DNA from: Alphaproteobacteria bacterium
Lineage (GTDB): Bacteria; Pseudomonadota; Alphaproteobacteria; UBA9655
Reading direction: 5' to 3'
Length of the DNA: 64,000 bases
Assembly: GCA_947457015.1 (NCBI GenBank)
Contig: CANGTV010000002.1
Span: forward strand, 1-64,000
The notes under the pieces are model-generated. The model did not search any database, had not been told where the DNA came from, and worked only from the letters and a program-made list of their open reading frames with translations. Below, one piece after another: positions 47,829-57,422 of the stretch (the first letter of the stretch is position 1; each line of letters begins with the position of its first letter). A program made the translations under genes and the position numbers.

Positions 47829-49493
47829 CTAACTTTCAAGTGAGTGCGTCCCAAAATATTTTATGTCCTCTAATAACCAAAGACCGAGACTTTTGTCTGT
47901 GAAAAGGTTGTCGCCTTCTGTACACCCTTCATTAATAACTTCAAGGGGAGGCGGAAAATTAAAGGGGGGCAATTGCATATTAAGAGGACGCCAAAATAAT
48001 TCATTCCCCTGTTCATCAATGAGGTCAGAGTTTTTATCACGATCAGTAAATGTGGTTGTAAGTAAATATTTTGCACCCGATCGTTTGAAGTTAGCAATTA
48101 TTTTATGGGCATCCGAAAAGCTCAAATGCACCAAACAATCTCTAGAGAAAATCAGGTCAGCTTGGGGAAGCTTGTCTGTGACTAAGTTTACATTTCGAAA
48201 GGAAACTATAGAGCTCCCAAATTCTTTGTTGTTTTTCTCTATGAGCTCTGGAACAATATCGACACCCGTATATTTTTGGACGCCCAAATCAACAGTGCGC
48301 ATCCAGTGCCAATCCCCACAAGGAGCATCAAGAAAAGTAGAAATGTTATAGGCCTTAACAATCTTAGGAATTTCTTGCCGAATAATAGCAGATTGAATAA
48401 GATTCGACCCTTCTCCAGAGCGCGATTCTTTCCCACCAAAGGTATTCTCTCGATAAATTTGTGTAAATTTATCTTGGAGATTGGTGTCAATGGGGTGGAT
48501 ATTAGTATCTTTTCGTAGTGAATTCTTATTTTCCGCTTGTACAGATTGTTTCTTATAAGACAAAAAATTAGCTATATTCTTTAAGAAAAATTTAGCTTTT
48601 TGAGGTATAGCTGCTTTCATTTTGTGTAAACTCCTCACTATATATAATGGTTGCTTGGCACCAGCCAGCTCATTTGCACGAATAGCTGCATTTTCAAATC
48701 CTCTGATTTGGCATGCATGAGCTATTTCCAGGTAGCTAGACTTTAAGTCTTTTTTCGTGGCCCGCATAATTTCATAGGGGTCAAGTTCATTTATGAAACT
48801 TTTTATTAAGTCATCACATTCTTGTTTGACAATAGAAGGAATAGACAAGCTCCCCTGGTTCGCATGACTTCTTGCAAAAACAGTCACCTGTGGAACGTAT
48901 ATAAATTTATATTTTTTTGCTAAATGGAACCACAAAGCATAGTCTTGGGTTGTCCTCAGGGTTGGGTTAAACACCCCGCATTCTTCAAAAGCGATTTTAG
49001 GAATCAAGAGAGTACACCCATGCAACCGGTTTTCAACAGTAATCCAATAGCGAAAATCTTCGTGACGGATAGCTTTCAACCTCTCTAATAAAGAATCCGA
49101 TGGATTTTCAGTAAAAACCCTGTAATCAGAATAAAGAATGGTCTTATGATCGTAGCGTGATATTTCTAAAATCTGGCTTTCAATTTTGTCAGGAAAATAA
49201 AGGTCATCATGACTGAGCCATGAAAAATAATCGCCTTTCATTTTGCTAATACCAAAATTAAGGGCTGTTGCTACGCCACCATTTTCTTTTTTATAATAAG
49301 AAATCTTATCCCCGTAACCTAGGGCGATTTTCTCTGTCTCCCCTTGGTCATTAGACCCGTCATTCACTACGACAACTTCTAAATTTTGATAAGTTTGGGC
49401 TAAGGCGCTGTCTATAGCCTCACTTAAATAGTCTGACCCATTAAAAACGGGAATAATTATTGAAACAAGTGGGGTAGGATTCTTTTTATTCAT
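47829..49493 (-). CDS. Fusion of GT2 glycosyltransferase and SAM methyltransferase
   Basis: A 554-residue protein with two enzyme domains. Residues about 8-235 are GT2: VSIIIPVFNGSDYLSEAIDSAL, VVVNDGSND, a DXD-like SWLSHDD and a later RTTQDYALW. After a linker (about 240-330), residues about 340-550 form a class I methyltransferase: FGGKESRSGEGSN, FLDAPCGDWHWM (SAM-binding loop), YTGVDIVPELI and FSRDCLVHLS. It may add a sugar and then methylate it or an adjacent residue. The ATG directly follows the stop of the upstream gene. Confidence 0.85.
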   Translation of the reverse strand: MNKKNPTPLVSIIIPVFNGSDYLSEAIDSALAQTYQNLEVVVVNDGSNDQGETEKIALGYGDKISYYKKENGGVATALNFGISKMKGDYFSWLSHDDLYFPDKIESQILEISRYDHKTILYSDYRVFTENPSDSLLERLKAIRHEDFRYWITVENRLHGCTLLIPKIAFEECGVFNPTLRTTQDYALWFHLAKKYKFIYVPQVTVFARSHANQGSLSIPSIVKQECDDLIKSFINELDPYEIMRATKKDLKSSYLEIAHACQIRGFENAAIRANELAGAKQPLYIVRSLHKMKAAIPQKAKFFLKNIANFLSYKKQSVQAENKNSLRKDTNIHPIDTNLQDKFTQIYRENTFGGKESRSGEGSNLIQSAIIRQEIPKIVKAYNISTFLDAPCGDWHWMRTVDLGVQKYTGVDIVPELIEKNNKEFGSSIVSFRNVNLVTDKLPQADLIFSRDCLVHLSFSDAHKIIANFKRSGAKYLLTTTFTDRDKNSDLIDEQGNELFWRPLNMQLPPFNFPPPLEVINEGCTEGDNLFTDKSLGLWLLEDIKYFGTHSLES

Positions 49494-52205
49494 TTAAACA
49501 CCGGAACATTTTTTAAAAATAACTTCATCAGAAGATGTAATCTTGCCCGCTTTCGCTTCACGCACCTGAAAAGAGCGAAAAAACACACTCAAAGGTGTGG
49601 GAGTTTCCCAAGCCCCAATTTCTTTTGGAGACACTGCATCTAAGGGTTCAAATGTAAACGTATAAAGCTGCTTTTTTGTAATCAACCCATCAGGAATCTG
49701 CAAAATTTCTTGATTTTTTTCAGCAGTGAGAAACAAAACACCAAGTTCATGGTTGTTTAATAAAACCCGAACTCTTTGAAGAGGATGTTGTTCGTTTATT
49801 AATGGACTAAGCTTTAAGCAAAGTTCATAGTCCTTGCCGTCTATACCAGACATATTAATAAAGATCTTAGCTGCTTTATCTTGCAGCCACGCACCTCCAT
49901 CACAACCAGCGGTAAGCCACGCTGTGTCTATAAAATGGGGAAAATGAGTAAGTTCCACACCAACTTGATAGTCATAATCAGCAGATCGAGATTGCTTCTC
50001 GGCAGAGCTGTAATTAAAAATATCTTTATAAAAATTATTAATTTTTTGCGCGCACTTTTCTTTATCTGCTTTCTCTTGGATAGTGTCCCAATTTAATGCT
50101 GAAGCTTGATCAACAAGCACATCGTCTTTTAAAGCCACTTTTAAGGCTGCAACGATACCATCAAAATTATCAGGAGAAATGATAGAGCCAGAGACTCCAT
50201 CTTCAATCCATTCATTACAACAAGAGGTGTTTGTTTGAATAGGAAAAGCCCCCATCGCCATAGCTTCTAAAAGAGAGGTACTAATTCCATCAGACCTAGA
50301 TACAGAAAGATATATGCGTGCTTGGCTAAAAAGCTCTAAAATTTTAAAATAATCTTGTGTATGGGGTAGCACATCAATAGAAATATTTAACTTTTGCTTT
50401 ATTTTTATTACTCTGTCTCGAACATCCGATGTCCACACAGAATAGAGAAGAACTTGATAGCCTTGCAATAAAGGAGCGCATTCTTCAATAGCATCTAAAG
50501 CTATTAGAGCCCTCCCTGCAAAGTTTTGATATCCTTTTATCATGATAAGTTTACGAGAAGACGGTTTAATTTTTGCTCTTAAAGTTTTAGCAAACTTTGT
50601 ATCTATACCGCCCGTATTTGGCATAACGGGAAGAACATTTCCTGTATATCCAAGTTCTTTTACAATTTCTACATCTCTCTGACATTCACAACTATAGTAA
50701 TCTATATTTAAGAGCAATTCTTTAATGATCTGCAGATGATCAGGATCATCTTTGTAAAAATAAACGTCACTTCCCCAATTTGTTGCAAACCACAAAGGAA
50801 ACTTCCTGTTTTTATATAGTTTTTTGGTAAATAGCACATTATAACTACAAGTCTGAAACTCCAGAGAATGAATTAAATCCGGCTTAACTTTACGAATAAT
50901 TTTTTTAAGAGTATGTGGCCCAAAAGATTTCATAACTAACGATGTCGTATTACCAAATCGACGCAATTCGGAGAATTTCTCTTGTACTCGCGCCTGTGAC
51001 ATAGGAAAATTATAAGCAAATCGCAACTTAACATTCTTGTTTTTTACTTCCTCTAAACCATATTGAGGCGCAATAGAAGAAAAAAATGATTTAATAAATC
51101 TTTTTGTGTCTGTAAAGAAATAAGATCTATAGGGATAAAACACTTCGAGCTTATCAAACTCTTCATGTGGCTCTGTGGCGTAAGGAGCCGCTAAATAGAT
51201 CTCATAATCGTTTCTTGAAACTTGATTAATCCAACGAACAGAATGAATACTATCCGGGAAAGCAACAAACAAAATCTTTTTCTTTTTTTGAACAATATTT
51301 TTAATTTTTTTCTTTATTTCATTTATAAATTTTTTTGAAACGGGAAGAATATCTAGCTCTTCTTTTATTTGATCCCTCATCATTTCGAGTTCTTCCACAA
51401 AAACCATAAATTTAATATTACCAGAAAACGCCTTAATGTAATAAGCTAATAAGTCATTAAACCCTTTTCTATGAAAAGCATAGAACTCATGATCTTCAGA
51501 AATAATCTTACTAATATAATATCTTAAGGAAAGTATGATATCTTTCGGACTTTGGTTTTCTAAATGGTTTTCAGTATGAGTTCTTAATAAACATGTAATA
51601 TCCTTAATACCAGCAATTTTATATGTCTTCGAAATACGACGCCACATATCTGTATCTTCAAAGCGGTGCATATCTTCATCAAATCCACCAAGAGTCGCAA
51701 AAACATCTTTCCTTACCATCACGGTTGGAAGTGTTATTGTGGTGTGAACAAAATAGGCAATTTTACGATAGATCCAGCCAGAAACATTCGCTCTATAGTG
51801 GTTTTTCAGAATATTGCCATGCACATCCATACAATCTGCAGAGGTATAAACCATAGAAAAGTTTTTGTTTTTTTCTAAAAAATATACTTGTTTTTCAATT
51901 TTTTCTTTATAGTATAGGTCATCTGAATCTAGGAAAGTAATGTAATCTCCTTTCGCATGACTTAAGGCCAAATTTCTTGCGGAGGATCTACCTTTATTAT
52001 CCTGATAAATATAAATAATTCTTTTATCATCAAAAGATCTTACTACTTCTTCTGTTTTATCTTCAGAACCATCATCAACTATTATAACTTCGAAATTTTC
52101 ATAGGTTTGGTCAAGCAGACTTTGGATAGCCTCCTCTATAAATTTTTGACGATTATAAGTTGGAAGAATCACACTTACTAAGGGAGATCTTTTGTATAAG
52201 TCCAT
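49494..52205 (-). CDS. GT2-GT4 bifunctional glycosyltransferase with C-terminal shared module
   Basis: A 903-residue three-part protein. Residues about 8-235 are GT2 (SVILPTYNRQKFIEEAIQSL, VIIVDDGSEDKTE, FLDSDDLYYKE). Residues about 310-735 are a GT4-like GT-B unit (PDLIHSLEFQT, FATNWGSDVYFY, VLPVMPNTGGID, SVSRSDGISTSLLEAMAMGAFP as the EX7E region). Residues about 745-885 form a beta-rich module with GAWLQDKAAKIFINM, INEQHPLQRVRVLLN and FEPLDAVSPKEI. That module also ends the two sulfatase-like proteins at 58777 and 61014. Two transferases in one chain suggest processive or alternating addition. A GT2 and GT-B domain of this kind act in the cytoplasm, so the shared module would be cytoplasmic here. 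Confidence 0.85.
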   Translation of the reverse strand: MDLYKRSPLVSVILPTYNRQKFIEEAIQSLLDQTYENFEVIIVDDGSEDKTEEVVRSFDDKRIIYIYQDNKGRSSARNLALSHAKGDYITFLDSDDLYYKEKIEKQVYFLEKNKNFSMVYTSADCMDVHGNILKNHYRANVSGWIYRKIAYFVHTTITLPTVMVRKDVFATLGGFDEDMHRFEDTDMWRRISKTYKIAGIKDITCLLRTHTENHLENQSPKDIILSLRYYISKIISEDHEFYAFHRKGFNDLLAYYIKAFSGNIKFMVFVEELEMMRDQIKEELDILPVSKKFINEIKKKIKNIVQKKKKILFVAFPDSIHSVRWINQVSRNDYEIYLAAPYATEPHEEFDKLEVFYPYRSYFFTDTKRFIKSFFSSIAPQYGLEEVKNKNVKLRFAYNFPMSQARVQEKFSELRRFGNTTSLVMKSFGPHTLKKIIRKVKPDLIHSLEFQTCSYNVLFTKKLYKNRKFPLWFATNWGSDVYFYKDDPDHLQIIKELLLNIDYYSCECQRDVEIVKELGYTGNVLPVMPNTGGIDTKFAKTLRAKIKPSSRKLIMIKGYQNFAGRALIALDAIEECAPLLQGYQVLLYSVWTSDVRDRVIKIKQKLNISIDVLPHTQDYFKILELFSQARIYLSVSRSDGISTSLLEAMAMGAFPIQTNTSCCNEWIEDGVSGSIISPDNFDGIVAALKVALKDDVLVDQASALNWDTIQEKADKEKCAQKINNFYKDIFNYSSAEKQSRSADYDYQVGVELTHFPHFIDTAWLTAGCDGGAWLQDKAAKIFINMSGIDGKDYELCLKLSPLINEQHPLQRVRVLLNNHELGVLFLTAEKNQEILQIPDGLITKKQLYTFTFEPLDAVSPKEIGAWETPTPLSVFFRSFQVREAKAGKITSSDEVIFKKCSGV

Positions 52206-52228
52206 CTAAAATCCTAATCTTTAAGGCG

Positions 52229-53038
52229 CTATAAAATTCCACCCAGAAACTTTTTTGTTTTTTTTAAACACTTAATGGGCAAACGGGCATTCAAACTCTC
52301 AAGATGGACTTGAATCTCTCGCAGTTGAGCTTGGGTCCTTTGCAGCTCCTGCTCAGCTTCCACAAGAGCAAGCTCCGAAGGAAGGGGTCGCCGCAAATCA
52401 GACATAGGCGTAGAAGTTATTAAACTTTTTTCTTTAAAGTTACGTATAGCAAAGAAAGCACCAAACGGCTCCTCAAGCGCGGTATTATGATGATCCACTC
52501 TATGAAAAGTATTACAAATATAGAATGACCAGCCTCCAGGAAAATCTTCAGGAAGCCATCCAGAAAGATGTTCTTGGACAGGCCCCCCTGATAATCCCCA
52601 ACCATCCTTTTCACCTTCACCAATGGTTTGAGGAAAAAAACCCAGGGGAGTAAAAAGAACGATTTGCTCTCTAGCAACCCTCTCACATTCTTTAATGATT
52701 TGAAAACCTTCTTCTTTTTCAATGTGTTCTATAACATCCAAAAGGAAAATGCTATCAACAGAATTATCTGTCAATCCCTTCAGAAATGCTAACGCCCCTA
52801 ATTGGAAAACTAGAACACTTTTATCATCCGCATGTCGATGAGTAAGAATATCCGTATATTCCTTCCATAGGTCCACCATAACATGAAGTTTTGGGCGAAA
52901 GTAATTCATCGGCATAATACCGCAACCGATATCAACTACTATTTCTGTTTCTTTAACTTGTTTTTCAATTTCACTCAACAATTCTTCCGGAGACTCGAGG
53001 TAGTGATTATTGTATATCAGTTCTTGAGATTCATTCAT
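52229..53038 (-). CDS. Class I methyltransferase with C-terminal coiled coil
   Basis: The start is set at 53038, where ATG overlaps the wzt stop (ATGA). The 269-residue product has VVDIGCGIMPMNYF (about 36-49; SAM loop), FLLDVIEHIEKEEG (about 98) and a QIVLFTPLGFFPQ segment. A short helical tail from about 225 (LVEAEQELQRTQAQLREIQ) is coiled-coil-like. In loci with Wzm/Wzt a methyltransferase next to wzt can cap the glycan and set its length (as WbdD does); that role here is a guess from position only. Confidence 0.78.
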   Translation of the reverse strand: MNESQELIYNNHYLESPEELLSEIEKQVKETEIVVDIGCGIMPMNYFRPKLHVMVDLWKEYTDILTHRHADDKSVLVFQLGALAFLKGLTDNSVDSIFLLDVIEHIEKEEGFQIIKECERVAREQIVLFTPLGFFPQTIGEGEKDGWGLSGGPVQEHLSGWLPEDFPGGWSFYICNTFHRVDHHNTALEEPFGAFFAIRNFKEKSLITSTPMSDLRRPLPSELALVEAEQELQRTQAQLREIQVHLESLNARLPIKCLKKTKKFLGGIL

Positions 53039-54402
53039 GCACATTTTTCCTTTGGAGGATTGTAACACATTGCATAGTCAATTTTAAATGTTCCAAAAAC
53101 ATTTGTTTCTTTTTGAACGCATTTTAATTCAATAAGTGCATCGTACCATCTTAACTGTTCATGATTAGGTAACGATCCAACTGTAATAGCAACTGTCATA
53201 AAATAAGTTCCTGTAACTAAAAAAGGGAATTTAAATTGAAATTCTGCGATAGAACTCTCATTTGAGAGACAATTTAGCTCTATCTTATAATCAAAACCAT
53301 TGCAACCAAAAATATAACGCCCTTGAGAATCCATCAATGCAATACAAAGAGCAATATTGTTTTCCAGATTCTTACTTATAATCAGCTCTTGAGTCAGCTC
53401 TCTATCCCAAGAAAAAGACCCACGAATGGTCACTTCTTCTCCACCAGAAAATATAGTTGAGTGTTCCAATCCCTCGATTTCCAACCAGTGTAACATTGCC
53501 CCTCCATGCCCAAAATTATTAGGAGAATCATGGAAAAAATTATCAAAAAACAGAACGTTTTTTTCTTTTTCTACCGGAAAGACACCCTCTTCTGGAGTAA
53601 CTACTGGATTTGCTTCTATGGGAGTTAAATTACTTTCCTCATGCCTTTGATTTGGAAACAAAAGGCTAAGATACTGAATGGTTGCGGTATTAGCGTCCCC
53701 GATATATTTTATTTGTCCTTTATCTAGGAAAATACCCTTCTCACAAAATGAGCGCACGAGCTCAGTTGCATGAGAAACAAAAAGAATTGTGACTCCACTG
53801 TCCTTCATTTCTTGAAGACGCCTAAAACATTTCAGCTGAAACCGCGCATCACCCACAGCCAGCGCTTCATCAATAATCAATATCTCTGTGTCCACAGCGG
53901 CTTGTACAGCAAAAGCAAGCCTCAACATCATACCACTGGAATAAGTTCTAACAGGCTGCTCCACATGAGTCCCGATATCAGCAAACGCTAGGATTTCATC
54001 TAATTTTTTATCTGTGGCTTCTCGTGATAAGCCCAGCAAGGCAGCATTTAAATAGACATTTTCAATTCCTGAAAAATCTGGATTAAAGCCTGAACCTAAT
54101 TCTAGTAAAGCCGCAACACGTCCATTAACATTTACATTGCCAGTCGTTGGGGATAAAGTTCCTGTAATAATTTGAAGCAAGGTACTTTTACCACTCCCAT
54201 TTTGCCCCATTATCCCAACTGTTTGGCCCCGCTCAACTTCAAAATTAATATCTCGGAGAGCCCAAAATTCATCATAATAAATCTTTTTATTATTCAAAAG
54301 CTTGGGGTAGAGCATTTGCTTTAAACGATCAGCTGGCGTTTTATACATTTCAAAACACTTGCTCACATTTTCAACTTGAATGGCGATATTGTTAGAGGAC
54401 AT
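53035..54402 (-). CDS. wzt: Polysaccharide ABC exporter ATP-binding protein with C-terminal glycan-recognition-type domain
   Basis: The ATG at 54402 (MSSNNIAIQVENVSK) is chosen; an extension to 54453 would run deep into wzm. The 455-residue product has Walker A GQNGSGKST (66-74), signature YSSGMMLRLAFAV (about 160), Walker B ILIIDEALAVGD (about 183), and a C-terminal beta-sandwich of about 150 residues (about 300-455) like Wzt-C domains that bind the capped end of the glycan. With Wzm it exports a lipid-linked O-antigen or similar polymer. It overlaps wzm by 11 bp and the methyltransferase gene by 4 bp. Confidence 0.92.
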   Translation of the reverse strand: MSSNNIAIQVENVSKCFEMYKTPADRLKQMLYPKLLNNKKIYYDEFWALRDINFEVERGQTVGIMGQNGSGKSTLLQIITGTLSPTTGNVNVNGRVAALLELGSGFNPDFSGIENVYLNAALLGLSREATDKKLDEILAFADIGTHVEQPVRTYSSGMMLRLAFAVQAAVDTEILIIDEALAVGDARFQLKCFRRLQEMKDSGVTILFVSHATELVRSFCEKGIFLDKGQIKYIGDANTATIQYLSLLFPNQRHEESNLTPIEANPVVTPEEGVFPVEKEKNVLFFDNFFHDSPNNFGHGGAMLHWLEIEGLEHSTIFSGGEEVTIRGSFSWDRELTQELIISKNLENNIALCIALMDSQGRYIFGCNGFDYKIELNCLSNESSIAEFQFKFPFLVTGTYFMTVAITVGSLPNHEQLRWYDALIELKCVQKETNVFGTFKIDYAMCYNPPKEKCA

Positions 54403-55231
54403 CCGCAAATCCTCGCCTTGTTTTCTGAAAACACCAAAAGCCCACCCATGCAATCAAAACGCTAAAAATCGTATAAGAGATCAAGCGATCCCAGTCTGGG
54501 ATCTCTCCAAACAGCAAGACCTTACGAGATTGCTCAATGATTAAGGTTAAGGGATTCAACAAAATTACGGTTTGCAATTTGGGAGGGACCATAGATAAGG
54601 GATAAAATACAGGTGACACAAACAATAAAATTGCAGTGATAAAAGCAGTTATTTGACCAATATCCCGAAGATAAACTCCGAGAGCAGCCAAAATCCAAGA
54701 AATTCCAAGTGTGGTTAAGATTAAAGGGAACAAAATGAAAGGGAAGAACACAAGGGTCCACGAGATTGACCCTGAAAACAACAGTTGAATAACCAATAAA
54801 ATAAAGAGACTTACGACCGCATGGAACAAAGCAACTCCCATCGCCACACAAGGAAGAATTTCTAAAGGAAATATAATTTTCTTAACATAATTCACATTAT
54901 TCGTAACCAGTGAAGGCGCACGATTGATACATTCTGCAAACAAAGCATGAACGATTAAGCCAACGAAAAGAATAATAGCAAAATCAGCCTTATTTTGAGA
55001 CGTGTTTATACCCCACTTTGCTTGAAAAACAACAGAAAAAAAGAATGTATAAACGGCCAGCATAAGCAAAGGATTAATAAAAGACCAAGAAACGCCAATA
55101 ACAGACCCTGTATAGCGTCCCAATACCTCTCGTTTGGTTAAATCAAAGATAAGTCGACGATTAATATATAAGCTGACTAACATTTGTATAAACGTTAAGC
55201 GATTTTTTCTAAGAGAAATCATTTGAACCAC
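54392..55231 (-). CDS. wzm: Polysaccharide ABC exporter permease
   Basis: A 279-residue ABC-2 type permease with six predicted membrane helices. The early segment DLTKREVLGRYTGSVIGVSWSFINPLLML and the later SWILAALGVYLRDIGQI and SPVFYPLSMVP are standard for Wzm/TagG/KpsM-type exporters. It overlaps the 2-epimerase gene by 13 bp upstream and wzt by 11 bp downstream, so the three are translated together. Confidence 0.93.
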   Translation of the reverse strand: MVQMISLRKNRLTFIQMLVSLYINRRLIFDLTKREVLGRYTGSVIGVSWSFINPLLMLAVYTFFFSVVFQAKWGINTSQNKADFAIILFVGLIVHALFAECINRAPSLVTNNVNYVKKIIFPLEILPCVAMGVALFHAVVSLFILLVIQLLFSGSISWTLVFFPFILFPLILTTLGISWILAALGVYLRDIGQITAFITAILLFVSPVFYPLSMVPPKLQTVILLNPLTLIIEQSRKVLLFGEIPDWDRLISYTIFSVLIAWVGFWCFQKTRRGFADVL

Positions 55232-56343
55232 ACCAAACGGTTAACATAATCGACATAGCTCAAAACGATATGAAGAATTTTCTTTGATACTAATCCTGCA
55301 TCATAATCAGAAATGAGTTTATGTGAGCGTTTGTCGCTTTTTGGCTCTTTTGTTAAAATCTTCACAGCATCTAATATCCGCTCAGCCTTAAAGGAGCTCA
55401 TAATTAAAGTTCCTTCATCCATTCCTTCTGGTCTCTCGTGTGTATCGCGAATATTAATGGCTCTTAAATTCAACAGCGAAGACTCTTCCGTGATGGTGCC
55501 GCTATCTGACAAGACGCATTTTGCTTCCATCTGGAGCTTGATATAATCTAAAAAGCCAAATGGTTTTAAGAACTTGATTTTTGAACTTAACTCGTTTTCT
55601 CCCAGTTTTTCTAAGTTCTTTCTTGTGCGAGGATGCGTAGAAACCACAATAGGCATATCATATTCTTTTACTAAGGCCTGCAATGTATCTAACAAATTTT
55701 GTAACTTTTGGGGGTTATCAACATTTTCCTCTCGATGAGCACTTACTAAAAAGTACTTTTGCGGCTGAAGGTCGAGCTTTGTCAATATTTGAGATTTTTC
55801 TATGTTTGGCATAGCATGGTTCAATATCTCATGCATATGCGACCCACTCTTCATAATTCGATCTTGTGGAAGCCCTTCAGCTATAAGATAGCGACGCGCA
55901 TGTTCGGTAAGAACAATGTTAATGTCACTTAAATGGTCAATGAGTTTGCGATTTATTTCCTCAGGAGTACGTTGATCAAAACACCGATTTCCAGCTTCCA
56001 TATGAAAGACCGGTATTTGCCTCCGTTTAGCCGCGATCACTGAAAGGCATGAATTCGTGTCCCCATATATCAATACGGCTTGAGGACATTCTTTCTCTAA
56101 AACGTCATCGGTTCTCTCAATAACACGGGCGATTGTTTTTGCAGCATTGCTTTCCGCAGCTTCTAAAAAATAATCCGGCTTACGGATACCTAGGTCATCA
56201 AAAAACACCTGGTTTAATTCATAATCAAAATTTTGTCCTGTATGAACGAGAACATGCTGAGTATGAGCATCAAACTCTGCTATCACCCGCGACATTTTAA
56301 TAAGCTCCGGGCGCGTACCAACGATTGTCATAACTTTAATCAT
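55219..56343 (-). CDS. Non-hydrolysing UDP-HexNAc 2-epimerase (WecB/CapG/WbjD-like)
   Basis: A 374-residue GT-B-fold epimerase. Motifs: GTRPELIKMSRVI, HTGQNFDYELNQVFFDDLGI, YGDTNSCLSV and HMEAGNRCFDQRTPEEINRKLIDH. The EAGNRCFDQ form is typical of the CapG/FnlC/WbjD branch, which makes the last step of UDP-L-FucNAc or UDP-L-QuiNAc rather than UDP-ManNAc. The next two genes supply the earlier steps. Exact product is inferred. Confidence 0.88.
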   Translation of the reverse strand: MIKVMTIVGTRPELIKMSRVIAEFDAHTQHVLVHTGQNFDYELNQVFFDDLGIRKPDYFLEAAESNAAKTIARVIERTDDVLEKECPQAVLIYGDTNSCLSVIAAKRRQIPVFHMEAGNRCFDQRTPEEINRKLIDHLSDINIVLTEHARRYLIAEGLPQDRIMKSGSHMHEILNHAMPNIEKSQILTKLDLQPQKYFLVSAHREENVDNPQKLQNLLDTLQALVKEYDMPIVVSTHPRTRKNLEKLGENELSSKIKFLKPFGFLDYIKLQMEAKCVLSDSGTITEESSLLNLRAINIRDTHERPEGMDEGTLIMSSFKAERILDAVKILTKEPKSDKRSHKLISDYDAGLVSKKILHIVLSYVDYVNRLVWFK

Positions 56344-56375
56344 GGATTTAAATCCTCAAAAACATACAAAAACTA

Positions 56376-57422
56376 TTAAGCGGCAATTCTATTGCCTGCA
56401 GTTGGAGAAATGGTTCCGTTGAGGCACCCCTGAATAAAGTCTAATTTTAAAAGAAGCTCTTTCACCCCTTTTACATCAAGCCTCTCTGTATTGTGTGATG
56501 TATAGTCTTCTATACGTTCACTCCTCTTGTCTCCCTCCACAAAGAACTTGGCATAATTAAGGTCTCTATCATCTAAGGGAATCCGGAAATAGGATCCACT
56601 GTCGTCAACTTTAGCCATTTCTTCAGAAGAGACCAAGGACTCATAAAGCTTCTCGCCATGCCGAGTCCCAATAAATTGAATATCGTTATCTGCTTTAAAT
56701 AATTCTTTCAATGCTTGCGCCAACACTGCGATAGTTGACGCAGGAGACTTTTGAACAAAAATATCTCCCTGAGACCCATTTTTAAAAGCATGCAGCACTA
56801 AATCAACAGAATCTTCTAGCGACATCAAAAAGCGAGTCATCGCAGAGTCGGTAATTGTTAAGGGCTTCCCTTCTTTAATTTGTTTCACAAAAAGAGGAAT
56901 GACAGACCCACGAGATGCCATGACATTACCATATCGAGTTGCACACAAGATAGTTTCCCTCTCTTGCTGCATCCGCGCTTTTGCTGTCATTAATTTCTCC
57001 ATCAATGCTTTAGACATACCCATTGCATTGATAGGATACACAGCTTTATCTGTACTGAGAACGACAACGCGCTCTACCCGATTCGCAATAGCCGCATTTA
57101 AAACATTTTCTGCGCCCAGAATATTTGTTTGCACCGCTTCCATGGGGTAAAATTCACATGAAGGCACCTGTTTTAAAGCAGCTGCATGAAAAATATAATT
57201 TACTCCCTTCATAACATCAGAGAGACTATTATAATTTCTTACATCCCCTATATAAAACTTGATCTTAGGATTATTAAAAGAAAGGCGCATATCCTCTTGC
57301 TTTTTTTCATCACGACTAAAAATACGAATTTCTTTAATATCGGAATTTACAAAACGATTCATTATTGCATTACCAAAAGATCCTGTTCCTCCGGTAATTA
57401 GCAATATTTTATCCTTAAACAT
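56376..57422 (-). CDS. UDP-GlcNAc 4,6-dehydratase/epimerase (CapE/WbjB/FnlA-like)
   Basis: The ATG at 57422 has a strong GAGGAAA site 5 nt away and gives 348 residues; a longer start lies inside the previous gene. The Rossmann entry LLITGGTGSFGNAI, the STDKAVYPINAMGMSKALMEK block (Met in place of the usual Tyr of the YxxxK pair, as in CapE/WbjB) and LTITDSAMTRF are diagnostic for inverting UDP-GlcNAc 4,6-dehydratases. It starts the 6-deoxy-L-HexNAc pathway and overlaps the reductase gene by 8 bp. Confidence 0.9.
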   Translation of the reverse strand: MFKDKILLITGGTGSFGNAIMNRFVNSDIKEIRIFSRDEKKQEDMRLSFNNPKIKFYIGDVRNYNSLSDVMKGVNYIFHAAALKQVPSCEFYPMEAVQTNILGAENVLNAAIANRVERVVVLSTDKAVYPINAMGMSKALMEKLMTAKARMQQERETILCATRYGNVMASRGSVIPLFVKQIKEGKPLTITDSAMTRFLMSLEDSVDLVLHAFKNGSQGDIFVQKSPASTIAVLAQALKELFKADNDIQFIGTRHGEKLYESLVSSEEMAKVDDSGSYFRIPLDDRDLNYAKFFVEGDKRSERIEDYTSHNTERLDVKGVKELLLKLDFIQGCLNGTISPTAGNRIAA

